From Pelobates cultripes (Eukaryota > Chordata > Amphibia > Anura > Pelobatidae): a DNA stretch of 64,000 bases. A model generated the notes under the pieces. The model did not search any database. It worked only from the letters and a program-made list of their open reading frames with translations, and was not told the origin of the DNA. Numbering within the stretch: the stretch's first letter is position 1; every line of letters begins with the position of its first letter. Position numbers and translations under genes: made by a program. The stretch covers positions 321,430,737-321,494,736 of the forward strand of contig OW240916.1 in the NCBI GenBank assembly GCA_933207985.1. Direction: 5' to 3'. Of the stretch, positions 1-10,630 are shown piece after piece.

Positions 1-2
1 AC

Positions 3-224
3 CGGGTCTCAGGAGACAATGGTAGACTGCTGCGGTGGAGCTTAGCATTACAACCTTACAACTTCACCATCAGCTACCGACCCAGTAAGCAGAACGGGAA
101 TGCGGATGGATTGTCCCGGCAAACCGACGTCCCTATTACCTCCTCGTCCGGTCATCCCCAAGTTGACCCGCCACAGGGTCAAGCCGGGTTTGCCGGAGTA
201 TCCCACAAGGGGGGAGCCGTGTGA
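3..224 (+). pseudogene. Ty3-type pol 3' end (RNase H C-terminus), partial
   Basis: This is the last 73 codons of a retroelement polyprotein, cut by the window edge. The frame contains RWSLALQPYNFTISYRP followed by NGNADGLSR, the usual C-terminal end of a Ty3-type RNase H domain (R/H-P-x-x-x-N-x-x-A-D-x-L-S-R). A short tail rich in Gly, Gln and Pro follows, then a TGA stop at 222-224. The stop lies two bases inside the 3' LTR, so no integrase follows RNase H. In canonical Ty3 elements integrase does follow. Gmr1-like elements of fish and amphibians place integrase before RT, which would fit. The visible frame is open, but only the end can be seen, so whether the element is intact is unknown. 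Confidence 0.8.
207..216 (+). promoter_or_regulatory. polypurine tract of the Ty3-type element
   Basis: The purine run AAGGGGGGAG lies three bases before the TG of the 3' LTR. This is where the plus-strand primer of an LTR retroelement is expected. Confidence 0.6.
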
Positions 225-1225
225 CAGATCCATCTGTATAGACCGGGATTGCTGGTTCGTCTGCTTTGCCTTTTTCGTGGAATTACCTGTTCGTATGCCC
301 CTGTTCGTTTATTTGACTTTTCTGCCGAACAAAACTACCGAACGGACGGCCACCCAGAAGAGAAGTGTGCTGCTGGTTAACCTCTAGATCCCAATTAGAT
401 CGTTGTGGTTAACTGCAGACACCTCTCAATTAAAACCGAATGCAGGGTGGTCGTCGTTCGTATGTCGACCACGAGACGGCGGCCATTTTAAACAGGCGAA
501 AGACCAGCGGTGTTTGGCCCAGATTCTATGGAACTGAAAACGGACACTTTTTCCGCCGAACACCGCTAAAGCCACCGACCTCCCTTCTCAATCAACAAAA
601 GTGCACGAACACTGGCCGTTCGGGAGTTTGTAATGCACGAATGGACTTAACACAGATAGCCTTCCCATGGAGTCAATGCATACCGAAAGACTGGAATAGA
701 CTTTGACTCCATGGCGATTGAACTATGCATATGGGATCTGAGCGCTATTCGCTAATAATATGCACTCAGATCCAGGCTATCTGGGGATGTGTTACACGAA
801 TGAGAAATGTTCGACAAATGTCTGTCTGCCATTACAGTCTCCCATTTGGTCCCCTAGGGGAGTGTCCACCAAGTGGGAGACCTGCATAAATACGGGCAGG
901 TAGCCCACAGTAAACCCAGTTCATGTTTTACCCTCAATGCGGAGCTTGGTCTCGTTATTGGAGGGGAATTTACTACACGAATAGCGACTGCCGGATGCAA
1001 TTATTGGCCGCTTGGGAGATATATGGTTTCGGCTGTTAGTGGCGATTCGTTAGTTACTGACTGGGAAGTGAAGTAACCGTACAGGTCCCGTTCGGGAGAT
1101 TGGAGTATTCCCCTGCTTGCGGTTCGTATGATTGGAGTTAGTACGAATGCAGCTTGCGTTATGGTGAGAGGGGAGGATTAACTAAACGGCGGTTTTGACT
1201 ATTTAATGCCGAGGGTGCCGTTACA
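220..1225 (+). mobile_element. 3' LTR of the Ty3-type element
   Basis: The LTR starts TGTGACAG directly at the end of pol and ends ...GCCGTTACA, so it is bounded by TG and CA. Its interior has a TATA-like CATAAATA near 885 and an inverted motif around 736-777 (GGATCTGAGCGC ... GCACTCAGATCC). The same inverted motif and the same ...CCGTTACA end recur in the LTRs near 17.1-18.1 kb and 60.8-62.7 kb, so these belong to one superfamily. The 5' LTR is outside the window, so the target duplication cannot be checked. Confidence 0.75.
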
Positions 1226-1860
1226 GACCCGTTCACCTTTTTACCCATTCACCTTTTTATTAGTTTAAAAACTCTCGAACTAGACCGACAGCTACCTCTG
1301 AAACTATGGAACTATTTTGGGCAAGCCTCTCGAGAGCGGTTGGTCAAATCCTCACCCCAGTGCCGATTCGACAATGTTCGTGGGATCTGAGCGCTTTTCG
1401 GTTATGTTGGGTGCTCAGATCCCAGCTATCTGGGGATGCATGGACTATAGGGGTTTGGATATGCGAAATATGACTTTATGTATTTTAAAGTATTTTTGGA
1501 GTTTTGTGAAAAAGTTAATGTTTTCTGTACCTGGAGATAATTCAGTTTACTACAGTACATAACCCAATTATCTCCCAGGTGCAGAGGAGGGATTACTCTA
1601 TTTTATGTGGGAGTGTCCTGGACCAGAGCCAATCCCATTGTGTGATTGTTTGTACTGTAGTCTACTCTCAGGTCCAGGCGGGAGTTCCCCTTGCATGGGA
1701 ACCTGCATAAAAGGCCAGCTTTACCCCTTCATGAAGTCTTGGCTCATGTTTGGGGGATTGGGAGTTATAATCACTACAACTTCTTCTATGCTTGGATTTC
1801 AGGAGATTCTTCATGGATATACTCAGTCGGAGTATAGGGGATTCTTATAAACTGCTTCCA
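1226..1860 (+). mobile_element. second LTR remnant, same superfamily
   Basis: This stretch repeats the LTR landmarks: GGATCTGAGCGC near 1384 facing GTGCTCAGATCC near 1410, then a promoter-like GGAACCTGCATAAAAGG near 1700. It lacks clear TG and CA ends. It is read as a degraded LTR placed next to the complete one. The limits are approximate. Confidence 0.45.
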
Positions 1861-2983
1861 CATTTACACCAAGCGAGTCTCAATAAGTAAGATGTGCTTT
1901 AAATGGTGTATTTTTCCCACATATAGCGCACGTCCCGACATATTTACTTTACAACCAGAAGTATTTCACCTTCAAATAATTCCCACTACTCTTCACATCC
2001 ACACAAAGATAAAATATATCTCCAGAAATGAAAATGGAATCGCACACCATCCAACAGATTCTAAAAAACACTAAAAAGCACAACCTAAAAAATACAAGGG
2101 GAGACCAATAGTGCAGACTAAAAAATAAAAAACATACCATAAAAAATTAAAATGCACTCACAAACAAAGATGTTAGTAGGCAGGATATAAACAGTCTTCT
2201 TAAAATGCTTCGTCTCTTCTTAGTGTAGAGATAAATGCTTAAAACAAAGCACAAAGACAGACCATAGTGTATAACTGTATAGTATTAAAAATGTAACTTT
2301 ATTGGATACACTTACAAAATAACAGTAGTAATCAGGCTCTTCAAATCAAAATTCAATGTCTTCCACCAAAAGTATAACCCTCAGGATATAAAGAAGAATG
2401 GAGACAGGGGAGATGAAGAGATCCTCAATGAAATATTTATACAAACAAAGCTTGCCACCCTACGCGTTTCGTCTTATTGACTTCATCAGGGGCTTGTAGC
2501 AACACAAAATCAAATACAAACATATACACACTTAAATATCCTGCCTTTAAAAGTCTTTAACCAATCCTGAAGGTGCCTTCAATCGGACACATCTGTAGTT
2601 GATCTCCTCCGTCGGGTTTCATTGTCCTTTCGCGCTTTTAGAGGCGCGTGCGCTCCAAGCCTCGTTTTCACAAAAACGGAAGTCCTGGTTCATCTGTATC
2701 TGGAACGCAAATGCGTTCCACTTCTATCCGGAAACCGTAAGGAAGGCTTGAATTGGAGCGCACATACATGTCGGTCCCTCCGAAACCGGAAATGAAGTCC
2801 GAAGTGGAAATCAAAATAGGTTCCACTTCTTATAAATATGGAACACTCATACATTCCGAAGAAAAAAGTTATATCAAAAACAATAAAAAGATGTAAAAAC
2901 GAAAAATAACATTAAAATGGATAAAACAAATATATTGTATCATCTACCATAAAAATACTAATAATAATAAATACAAAAGCCAA

Positions 2984-3661
2984 TTACAAAAAACATGCCA
3001 TATTAAAATCTACATTCATACCTTCTGGTTGCATTGTTTTTAAAGTATGAATCCAAAAACCTTCTCTTTGCCTTAATTTAAGTACCAGATCTCCACCTCT
3101 CGCATCTAAAGACACCTTTTCAATCCCAATACACAAAAAAGTACTTGGATTAAAATTCTGACATCTATTGCAGTGAACGGGAACTGAATGGGTTAATAAT
3201 TTATTTTTAATATTATTAAAATGTTCTAAAAATCTTTTTTTCACTGGTCTGATAGTCCGTCCGACATATTGAGTTCCACAACCACATGTAAGGAGATAAA
3301 CTACATGTGTGGAATTACATGTAATATGTTCTTTGATTTTAAAATTCTTTTTAGTTCTTAAGCTAAAAAAATTATAAAACTTTTGGTTCTTATAATGACA
3401 ACTTTTACATGAACCACAGGTATAAAACCCCACAAGTTTTTGTGCTTCTTCTTTACTACCGTTTCTAAAGGTGCTTGGTGCCAAAACATTTTTAAAATGT
3501 TTCCCTTTTCTAAAAATAATTTGTGGGACAGGAGGGAGTTCAGTTTTTAAAAAATCATCTTCTAATAAAAGAGGCCAATGTTTCTTTAATATTTTCTTAA
3601 TATCTTTAGCATGAGTATTGTACTGAGTATTAAAAGAGAAGGCAAATTTATTATTAACCAA
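2984..3661 (-). pseudogene. Penelope-like GIY-YIG endonuclease domain
   Basis: This is a 225-codon open frame. A Cys-rich segment, CGSCKSCHYKNQ at about residues 82-93, leads into a GIY-YIG nuclease core. The core has VVYLLTC for the GIY strand, then QYVGRT for the YIG strand with its conserved Arg, and KRFLEHFNN for the next helix. In Penelope-like elements this domain sits after RT and makes the target nick for reverse transcription. The first Met follows a stop, so the start is not biological; the upstream RT is in a broken frame. It is read as an element protein, not a host nuclease. Confidence 0.8.
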
Positions 3662-4200
3662 TGGGACTCGTTTTTCCTTATTTCATAGTAAATCTCCTCT
3701 CTCTTTGTTATAGGAATGCATAATCTCCTTATTTATAAAATTATTAGCATATCCCTTTTCTATAAACTTATTTTTAAGGAAAGAGGCCTGGTCTAAAAAG
3801 GTTTTTCCATCTGTACAATTCCTCCTAATTCTTGTGAATTGACTTCGTGGAACACCACGAAGCCAATTGGGATGATGGTTGCTCTCTGTGTTGATATAAC
3901 TGTTTAAAAAATGTTTTTGTCTTTATCTTTTCATCGTCAATAAAAATAGTCAAATCTAAAAAATTAATCTCATTATGACTAAAAATTGGAGAAAAAGTTA
4001 AATTAACTTGGTTAGAGTTAATATAATCAATAAAATCTAATAAACTACTTTCGGAGCCATCCCATATAAAAAGAATATCATCTATATACCTTCTCCAGAA
4101 TACCAAGTTCGCGCCGAATGGGTTGTTCGTCCATATAAAATTATTTTCCCAAAAATCTAAAAAAAATTAGCATAACTCGGCGCGAACTTGGTACCCATGG
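3662..4200 (-). pseudogene. Penelope-like reverse transcriptase, 5' truncated and broken
   Basis: The frame at 3825-4106 (93 codons) carries FWRRYIDDILFIW, the catalytic RT motif with two Asp, and then NEINFLDLTI, another conserved RT block. Further 5' on the minus strand, in broken frame, is [11 protein letters not shown], the block that precedes the catalytic motif in Penelope-type RTs. A stop interrupts it just after this block. Between 3662 and 3825 the link to the nuclease domain is also out of frame. RT motifs upstream of these are missing. Confidence 0.75.
4101..4193. repeat. perfect 17-bp inverted repeat inside RT
   Basis: TACCAAGTTCGCGCCGA at 4101-4117 is the exact reverse complement of the bases at 4177-4193, with a 59-base loop. 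Both arms lie in RT coding sequence (…MGTKFAPS… and …FGANLVF…). Confidence 0.9.
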
Positions 4201-4929
4201 CTGTTCCTTGTAATTGTAAATAAAAATCTTCATTAAAAGAGAAAAAATTATGAGTTAGAATAAAATGAATAAAAGAATAAAATGAATACTATCTAATAAA
4301 AGTTACATTTTTAATACTATACAGTTATACACTATAGTCTGTCTTTGTGCTTTGTTTTAAGCATTTATCTCTACACTAAGAAGAGATTTTAAGAAGACTG
4401 TTTATATCCTGCCTACTAACATCTTTGTTTGTGAGTGCATTTGAATTTTTTTATGGTATGTTTTTTATTTTTTAGTCTGCACTATTGGTCTCCCTTTGTA
4501 TTTTTTAGGTTGTGCTTTTTAGTGTTTTATATTTATGATATTGAAGACATTGAGGAGTCTTTGCACCTCCTAATTTGGAGTATTTATATTTTATATAATT
4601 TTTTCCCCCGTTTGATAGCCACAAGGGTTGTTTTGCATTGTTTGCAAATCACCATATTTTGTCTGTAGATTCTAAAAAACACCCGGGATCATTGCATATC
4701 TTAAAATTTCCAAATTAGATATTTTTCCTCAGCTTTTCCCTTCATATTTAATTTGCAAGTATTCAGAGTTTGGTAAATAACTCTGTTGTTATAATTTCCT
4801 CATCTTCTAAAGCGACCTATAAGATCTGCTGCAAAACATACTTACATCCACCATGTTCCTATTTAGGAGGAACAGTTCCTATGTTGTATCCAAGTCCCTC
4901 TGTCCCTCTCTTCTAGGAGCTCTGTATCG

Positions 4930-6480
4930 GTGGGTCTGAGTGTATAACAGAGCTCCACAGCAATAATACTCCCAGTAATGTGTCTGAGTGTATAACAGAG
5001 CTCCACAACAATAATACTCCCAGTAATGTGTCTGACTGTATAACAGAGCTCCACGGCAATAATACTCCCAGTAATGTGTCTGAGTGTGTAACAGAGCTTC
5101 ACAGCAATAATACTCCCAGTAATGTGTCTGAGTGTATAACAGAGCTCCACAGCAATAATACTCCCAGTAATGTGCTAAGTGTATAACAGAGCTTCACAGC
5201 AATAATACTCCCAGTAATGTGTCTGATTGTATAACAGAGCTCCACAGCAATAATACTCCCAGTAATGTGTCTGAGTGTATAACAGAGCTCCACAGCAATA
5301 ATACTCCCAGTAATGTGTCTGAGTGTATAACAGAGCACCACAGCAATAATACTCCCAGTAACGTGCCTGAGTGTATAACAGAGCTCCACAGCAATAATAC
5401 TCCCAGTTATGTGTCCTACTGTATAACAGAGCTCCACAGCAATAATACTCCCAGTAATGTGTCTGAGTGTATAACAGAGCTCCACAGCAATAATACTCCC
5501 AGTTATGTGTCTGAGTGTATAACAGAGCTCCACAGCAATAATACTCCCAGTAATGTGTCTGAGTGTATAACAGAGCTCCACAGCAATAATACTCCCAGTA
5601 ATGTGTCTGAGTGTATAACAGAGCACCACAGCAATAATACTCCCAGTAACGTGCCTGAGTGTATAACAGAGCTCCACAGCAATAATACTCCCAGTAATGT
5701 GTCTGAGTGTATAACAGAGCTCTGCAGCAATAATACTCCCAGTAACGTGTCTGAGTGTATAACAGAGCTCCATAGCAATAATACTCCCAGTAATGTGTCT
5801 GATTGTGTATAACAGAGCTCCACAGCAATAATACTCCCAGTAATGTGTCTGAGTGTGTATAACAGAGCTCCACATTAATAATACTCCCAGTAATGTGTCT
5901 GGGTGTATAACAGAGCCCCACAGCAATAATACTCTCATTAATGTGTCTGAGTCTATAACAGAGCTCCACAGCAATAATACTCACAGTAATGTGTCTGAGT
6001 GCATAACAGAGCTCCACATCAATAATACTCCCAGTAATGTGTCTGAGTGTATAACAGAGCTCCACAGCAATAATACTCCCTGTAATGTGTCTGACTGTGT
6101 ATAACAGAGCCCCACAGCAATAATACTCCCAGTAATGTGTCTGAGTGTATAACAGAGCTCCACAGCAATAATACTCCCAGTAATGTGTCTGAGTGTATAA
6201 CAGAGCACCACAGCAATAATACTCCCAGTAAAGTGCCTGAGTGTATAACAGAGCTCCATAGCAATAATACTCCCAGTAATGTGTCTGACTGTGTATAACA
6301 GAGCTCCACAGCAATAATACTCCCAGTAATGTGTCTGAATGTGTATAACAGAGCTCCACATTAATAATACTTCCAGTAATATGTTTCGGTGTATAACAGA
6401 GCCCCACAGCAATAATACTCCCAGTAATGTGTCTGAATGCATAACAGAGCTCCACATCAATAATACTCCCAGTAATGTGT
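4930..6480. repeat. 48-bp minisatellite, about 32 units
   Basis: A unit of about 48 bp (GTGTCTGAGTGTATAACAGA, then GCTCCACAGC, AATAATACTC, CCAGTAAT) repeats without interruption. Because 48 is a multiple of 3 and the unit has few stops, long frames open on both strands; these are not genes. A few units carry an extra GT (50 bp), near 5805, 5855, 6095, 6290 and 6340, and shift the frame. Variant units recur at fixed distances, showing higher-order structure. Confidence 0.95.
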
Positions 6481-8142
6481 CTTTAAACTACAATAACTGT
6501 TTTAGATATCAGTCTGTGTAAATAAGATACATTGTTCTTCTCCTAAATGACATTTTCACGTGTCATTTAAGTGGTGTATCTCAAGGAAAACATGGTGGAT
6601 TTGGCAGTTCTAAGCAGGAGAGCTCCTACCACAGTATGTTATGACATTTGCATTGAAATGTCCTTTTAAGACGGCAATGACTTGTCCCCAGGCATAGCTA
6701 TGCACTAATGGGGAATACGTTGTACATACTTTAGATGTAACTAGGATACATTAGAATTGCCTTTGGCTATGTATTCATACAGTTACCATTTACTTATAGC
6801 ATGAGCGTAGAAACAAAAATGCAGGAAGGCAGCATTTTATTCAGAAAATATGTTGCTCCCTCTTACCAAGGAAGCATGTATCAACCAATATCAGTTCACT
6901 AAACACATCATTCTAGTGAATAGAAAACTGAAGTGTAAGTAAGGCAAAATTTGCTGGTTTACAATAATTCTCCAAAATTGTTGTTAGAGAATTAAACTCT
7001 GTATATGTGTAAAGGCTCATATCATCCTGGCACACGTGCCCCAGAGAACCCCAGCTGCGCAGGGGTGAAGCCCGGCCAGCTGAAGTGCTATCTCTCTTAT
7101 GGAAGAAATATCAGATTAGTGTCGCTGGGGGCCATGTTTAATGCCGAGCTTCTCCAGATCTTTATGGGAAACTTTTCGTTGCTGTCAAGAGAAGTCTGAT
7201 CTGAAGAAAGGAGCAGAATATTTTCCATTTACTAATATTACGGCTCAGCAGGAACAAATGTGAGCACCTCCTCCTACAGGCTCAATCATAGATTTATAAG
7301 TGAGACTTTCTTCCAATCACAAATGTGAAGGAAGCTATCAGTAAGGAGATGGGAGTAGACATCATCTGGCCTTCATTATCCTGCACAGCAGCTTCACGTT
7401 TCTACATAAATGAAATTACTGCAGAGTGCGGAACTATATAACCCATAAGTTCTAGCTTGACATGTTCAGTAATGTCTCATATAAAAACATGAGAGAACCT
7501 GGACTAGCTCAGGAAGTTCAACTATTTTCTGGTGTAAGAAGATAAGAAGCTGCAACTTGTGAACATTTGCAACAAAGTGAAGTTTCAGCCTTTGGTTTAG
7601 AGAAGCACAAAAAATATGGTGGACAGCCACACCTTAATAAGGAAAAAAAAAATCTCAATATAAAACATGCATGAATAAATAAATATACAAAGCATCTTCT
7701 GTAGATGTGCAGGCTAAAAACTCAATATATATATATACAGATAAGTATAGAAAAGATCGTATGGTCATTTGCATATCATATAGAGGAAGGTTTAAATAAA
7801 TCCAATCTCTGTCCTCGTATTTGGTAGTGGGCGTCTTTCTTTACAGACTCACGTAGTATAGTGCCAGTTAGTATCCAATATATATAGGACAAGAAAAGAA
7901 ACACCAATACGTGTAGTATAGAAGAATATATAAAATATATAAAAAGTTTCCCACTCACAAACTCCAGAGCACCGACTTGAAGAGTCCCCACTTTAAAGGA
8001 TATGTGGTTGGACTCCATTTATACTGTATTTATTATTGCTATTTTTACAGTTTATTTACTTAGCACAGCCCTTTTTTATTTTATCCTTTGTAGAGCATGG
8101 AGTAGACCTGGCACAGAGAGCAGGAAGTGATGTCACTTCCCA
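6481..8142. other. unassigned DNA
   Basis: No gene, RNA or transposon end was recognised here. There is an AT-rich stretch with a short TA run near 7725-7740. Open frames are short and lack family motifs. Confidence 0.5.
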
Positions 8143-8305
8143 TTCACAAGACATAGAAACATAGAATGTGACGGCAGATAAGAACCATTCGGCCCATCTA
8201 GTCTGCCCAATTTTCTAAATACTTTCATTAGTCCCTGGCCTTATCTTATAGTTAGGATAGCCTTATGCCTATCCCATGCATGCTTAAACTCCTTTACTGT
8301 GTTAT
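8143..8305 (-). mobile_element. 3' tail of an L2-type LINE
   Basis: The segment ACATAGAAACATAGAATG followed by CGGCCCATCTAGTCTGCCCA and the next 100 bases matches, base for base with few changes, the tail of the LINE at 63214-64000. The TCTATGTTTCTATGTT end on the minus strand is typical of L2-group 3' ends. Homology stops sharply near 8305. Confidence 0.75.
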
Positions 8306-8512
8306 AATGTGAATTTCAATACAACTTTGTCATAGTGTCACTTAGTTTAAATTTTCAGCCTGTGATTAAGTAATCTTTTCCCATTTTAGTTTGTTGGACG
8401 GAAAACTTTCAGTTAATAGACCTGTGAAGAACTCTTCGATTTTGTATAAAGTATGAATAATTGAGGCGCTGTTGAATTAATTACAATAGACAAATCTTTT
8501 CCAACTTACTTA

Positions 8513-8571
8513 GGCACAGATGGGGATTGAACCCCTGATCTTTGGTTTACGAGTGCCAGGTCTCACTGAGA
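8513..8571 (-). pseudogene. tRNA-Thr(CGT)-like 3' half
   Basis: On the minus strand the sequence reads CTCGTAAACC (anticodon loop with CGT), then a variable region, then GGGGTTCAATCCCC (T arm), then an acceptor end TCTGTGCC. This is the layout of the 3' half of a tRNA-Thr(CGT). The 5' half, with its D arm and matching acceptor strand, is not convincing. It could be a tRNA pseudogene or the head of a tRNA-derived SINE. Confidence 0.45.
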
Positions 8572-9149
8572 AGAAGGGAGTCTCTTACAGTTCTATAGGT
8601 TGCAGGGCCCCAATCTATGGATGGATTATATGATTGGAATTTTATCTTCCTAGTTACTCGGCCAAAGCATGGCTGTTCAGCCGGAGCCCTGACTGCCCCT
8701 GGCCCTAGATCGATGACTGATCTACCCGAGAGGTCAAGAAAAAAGAAAAAGAGGCAGCACTTCAAAATGCAAGTGGTAACACCATCTATTAAAGGGTAAG
8801 CATACTTGCCAACAGTCCTGTTTTTGCAGGAAACAGTCCCGGCAAGTGCACTTTTCAGCCAGGGCCTTTACATCCATAAAGTCATACATGCTCAGCCTTA
8901 GGGCACACTGTCTCTGTGGGTTCAATATTACAGTGAACGGCAGGAGGTAAGCACACAGAGTTCTCTCCTACCAGTACCTCAGTGTAGCATTGCCGAGCCG
9001 GGCAGACCTCAGTACAGGAGCTTCTGTTTCCTGTACCCGGCCAAACTGACAGGAAGACAGGAAGAGAGCACTTCCTCTCAGACAGGCCATGTACAGAAAA
9101 CAGAAGCTCCTGTACTGAGGTCTGCTCCGCTCGGCCACGCTACACAGGG
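8572..9149. other. unassigned DNA
   Basis: Nothing was recognised except a near inverted repeat around the phrase CAGGAGCTTCTGTTTTC (about 9015-9040 against 9095-9125). No gene model is supported. Confidence 0.4.
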
Positions 9150-10170
9150 AGGTAGGATGCACACCAGGGAGGGGAAAAGAACACTAAGGAGGGGGGTACC
9201 AACAAGAAGGGGAGGGAAGGAGTAGCACCAAGGAGGGGAGGGGGGTGTGAGGACTATTATGGAGAGGTGTTGGGGGAGACGACCACTAAGGGACAAGGGG
9301 AGGGAGAGGAGAGAGCACTAAGAGACAGGGAGGGAAGAGAGGAGAAACCATTAAGGGATGGGGGGAACCACCAAGGGATGGGTGAGAGGAGAGACAACTA
9401 AGGGTTGGGGGAGGCAAGATGGGAGAGCACTAAGGGGCATGGGGGAAGAGGAGAGAGCACTAAGGGGCAGGGGGGAAGAGGGGAGACCAGTAAGGGTCAA
9501 GGGATAGGGAGAGCTTTAAGGGACAGGAGGGGAAGGAAGAGCTCTGAGGGACAGAAGGCACTAAAGGACCTGAGATGAGAGCACCAAAGGACGGGGCAGG
9601 GGAGAGCACTAAGGGACAGTAGGGCAGGGAGATCACTAAGTAACAGTGGGGCAGAGGAGAGCACTAATGGGCAGGGGAGATCACTAAGGGGCAGGGGAGA
9701 GCAATAAGGGACAGGAGGGGAAAACTCAAAGGGATAGGAGGGGAGGGGAGAGTACTACGCAACAAGAGGGGAGAACTCTAAGGGAGAGGAGGGACAGGTG
9801 AGAAGAGGAGACCACTAAGGGACAGGGGGATGAGAGGAGACCACTAAGGGACTGGGGGGGAATGAAAGAGATAATTAGGGGACAGGGGGAGTGGAAGAGA
9901 CACACAGAGAGACTGAGGAAGGGGTGAAAGAGAAGCGCAAAGGGGTTGGTAGGGGAGAAAGAGACACACAGAGGGAGACACACAAAGGGGCCTAGGAAGG
10001 AAAATACACACAGAGGGGCTTGAGGGTGAAAGAGACACACACAACAGAGCTGGGAAGAGTAAAAGACACAACGGGGCTGGGGGGAGTAAGACATGCAAAG
10101 TGGTTGGGAGGGTGTAGGAGACATACAAAGAGGGGGGATAAGAGACACTCAAGGGGCCTTTAAGAGATAC
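9150..10170. repeat. purine-rich degenerate minisatellite
   Basis: A strand-biased purine tract built from variants of GAGAGCACTAAGGGACAGGG, about 20-35 bp per unit. Its complement opens long Ser/Pro/Leu-rich frames, which are not genes. A similar purine tract followed by a CA-rich tract is found inside the hAT insertion at 31.0-31.8 kb. Confidence 0.8.
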
Positions 10171-10289
10171 ACTAGAGGGGATGTAAAACACAAAAATTAA
10201 AAAAAAAATTAAATTATATTAACAAAATAATTAGAATAATAAAAATAAAGAGATGCTCCCCTCTCAGCCCCGGCAAGACTGCCCCATAA

Positions 10290-10630
10290 ACTCTCTCTTT
10301 TACATAACAAACACACATACACAATGCATCCCTACACATACACAAAAACACACACACACACAGAAACACCCAATACATCCCTACAAATACACACAGAAAC
10401 ACACAATGCATCCCTACACACACTGACAGAAACAGACAATGCATCCCTACACACACATACACACACATAAACACACCATGCTTCCCTTGCACATAGAAAC
10501 AAACAATGCATCTGTTACACACACAAACACACACAAACACAATGCATCTCTTACACACACTCAATGCACCCCTTACAGACACACCCTGCATCCCTCACAT
10601 ACACAGAAATACACCTTGCATCCCTTAAAC
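10290..10630. repeat. CA-rich repeat with ATGCATCC motif
   Basis: Runs of ACACAC are interspersed with AATGCATCCCT at roughly 30-60 bp spacing. The tract at 31485-31770 has the same composition and motif, so both may derive from the same non-autonomous element family. Confidence 0.75.

Larger units (their letters stand above)
2056..4682 (-). mobile_element. Penelope-like element with inverted arms
   Basis: A 16-bp direct repeat, AGATTCTAAAAAACAC, occurs at 2056-2071 and 4667-4682 and may be the target duplication. Inside it lie long inverted arms of about 240 bp: about 2062-2300 on the left and about 4303-4545 on the right. Between the arms, on the minus strand, are the end of a reverse transcriptase with a YIDD motif and a GIY-YIG nuclease domain, the protein order of Penelope-like elements. 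The core is only about 2 kb and the RT is 5' truncated, so this is a dead or shortened copy. Inverted or tandem terminal repeats are normal for this class. Confidence 0.75.

Noticed and set aside
2984..3661. GIY-YIG frame as a host or homing nuclease gene
   Set aside because: It follows a YIDD reverse transcriptase on the same strand between inverted arms, the layout of Penelope-like elements.
5175..6455. Long open frames on both strands over the 48-bp array
   Set aside because: The unit length is a multiple of 3 and has few stops, so frames open by chance. Units with an extra GT shift frame.
4930..6480. CRISPR-like look of the repeat array
   Set aside because: Units abut with no spacers, and the context is vertebrate. 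It is a minisatellite.
7005..7199. 64-codon frame in the unassigned region
   Set aside because: Short, no motif, no splice or start support.
9726..10591. Ser/Pro/Leu and Cys/Val frames on the minus strand
   Set aside because: They come from the purine-rich and CA-rich repeats.
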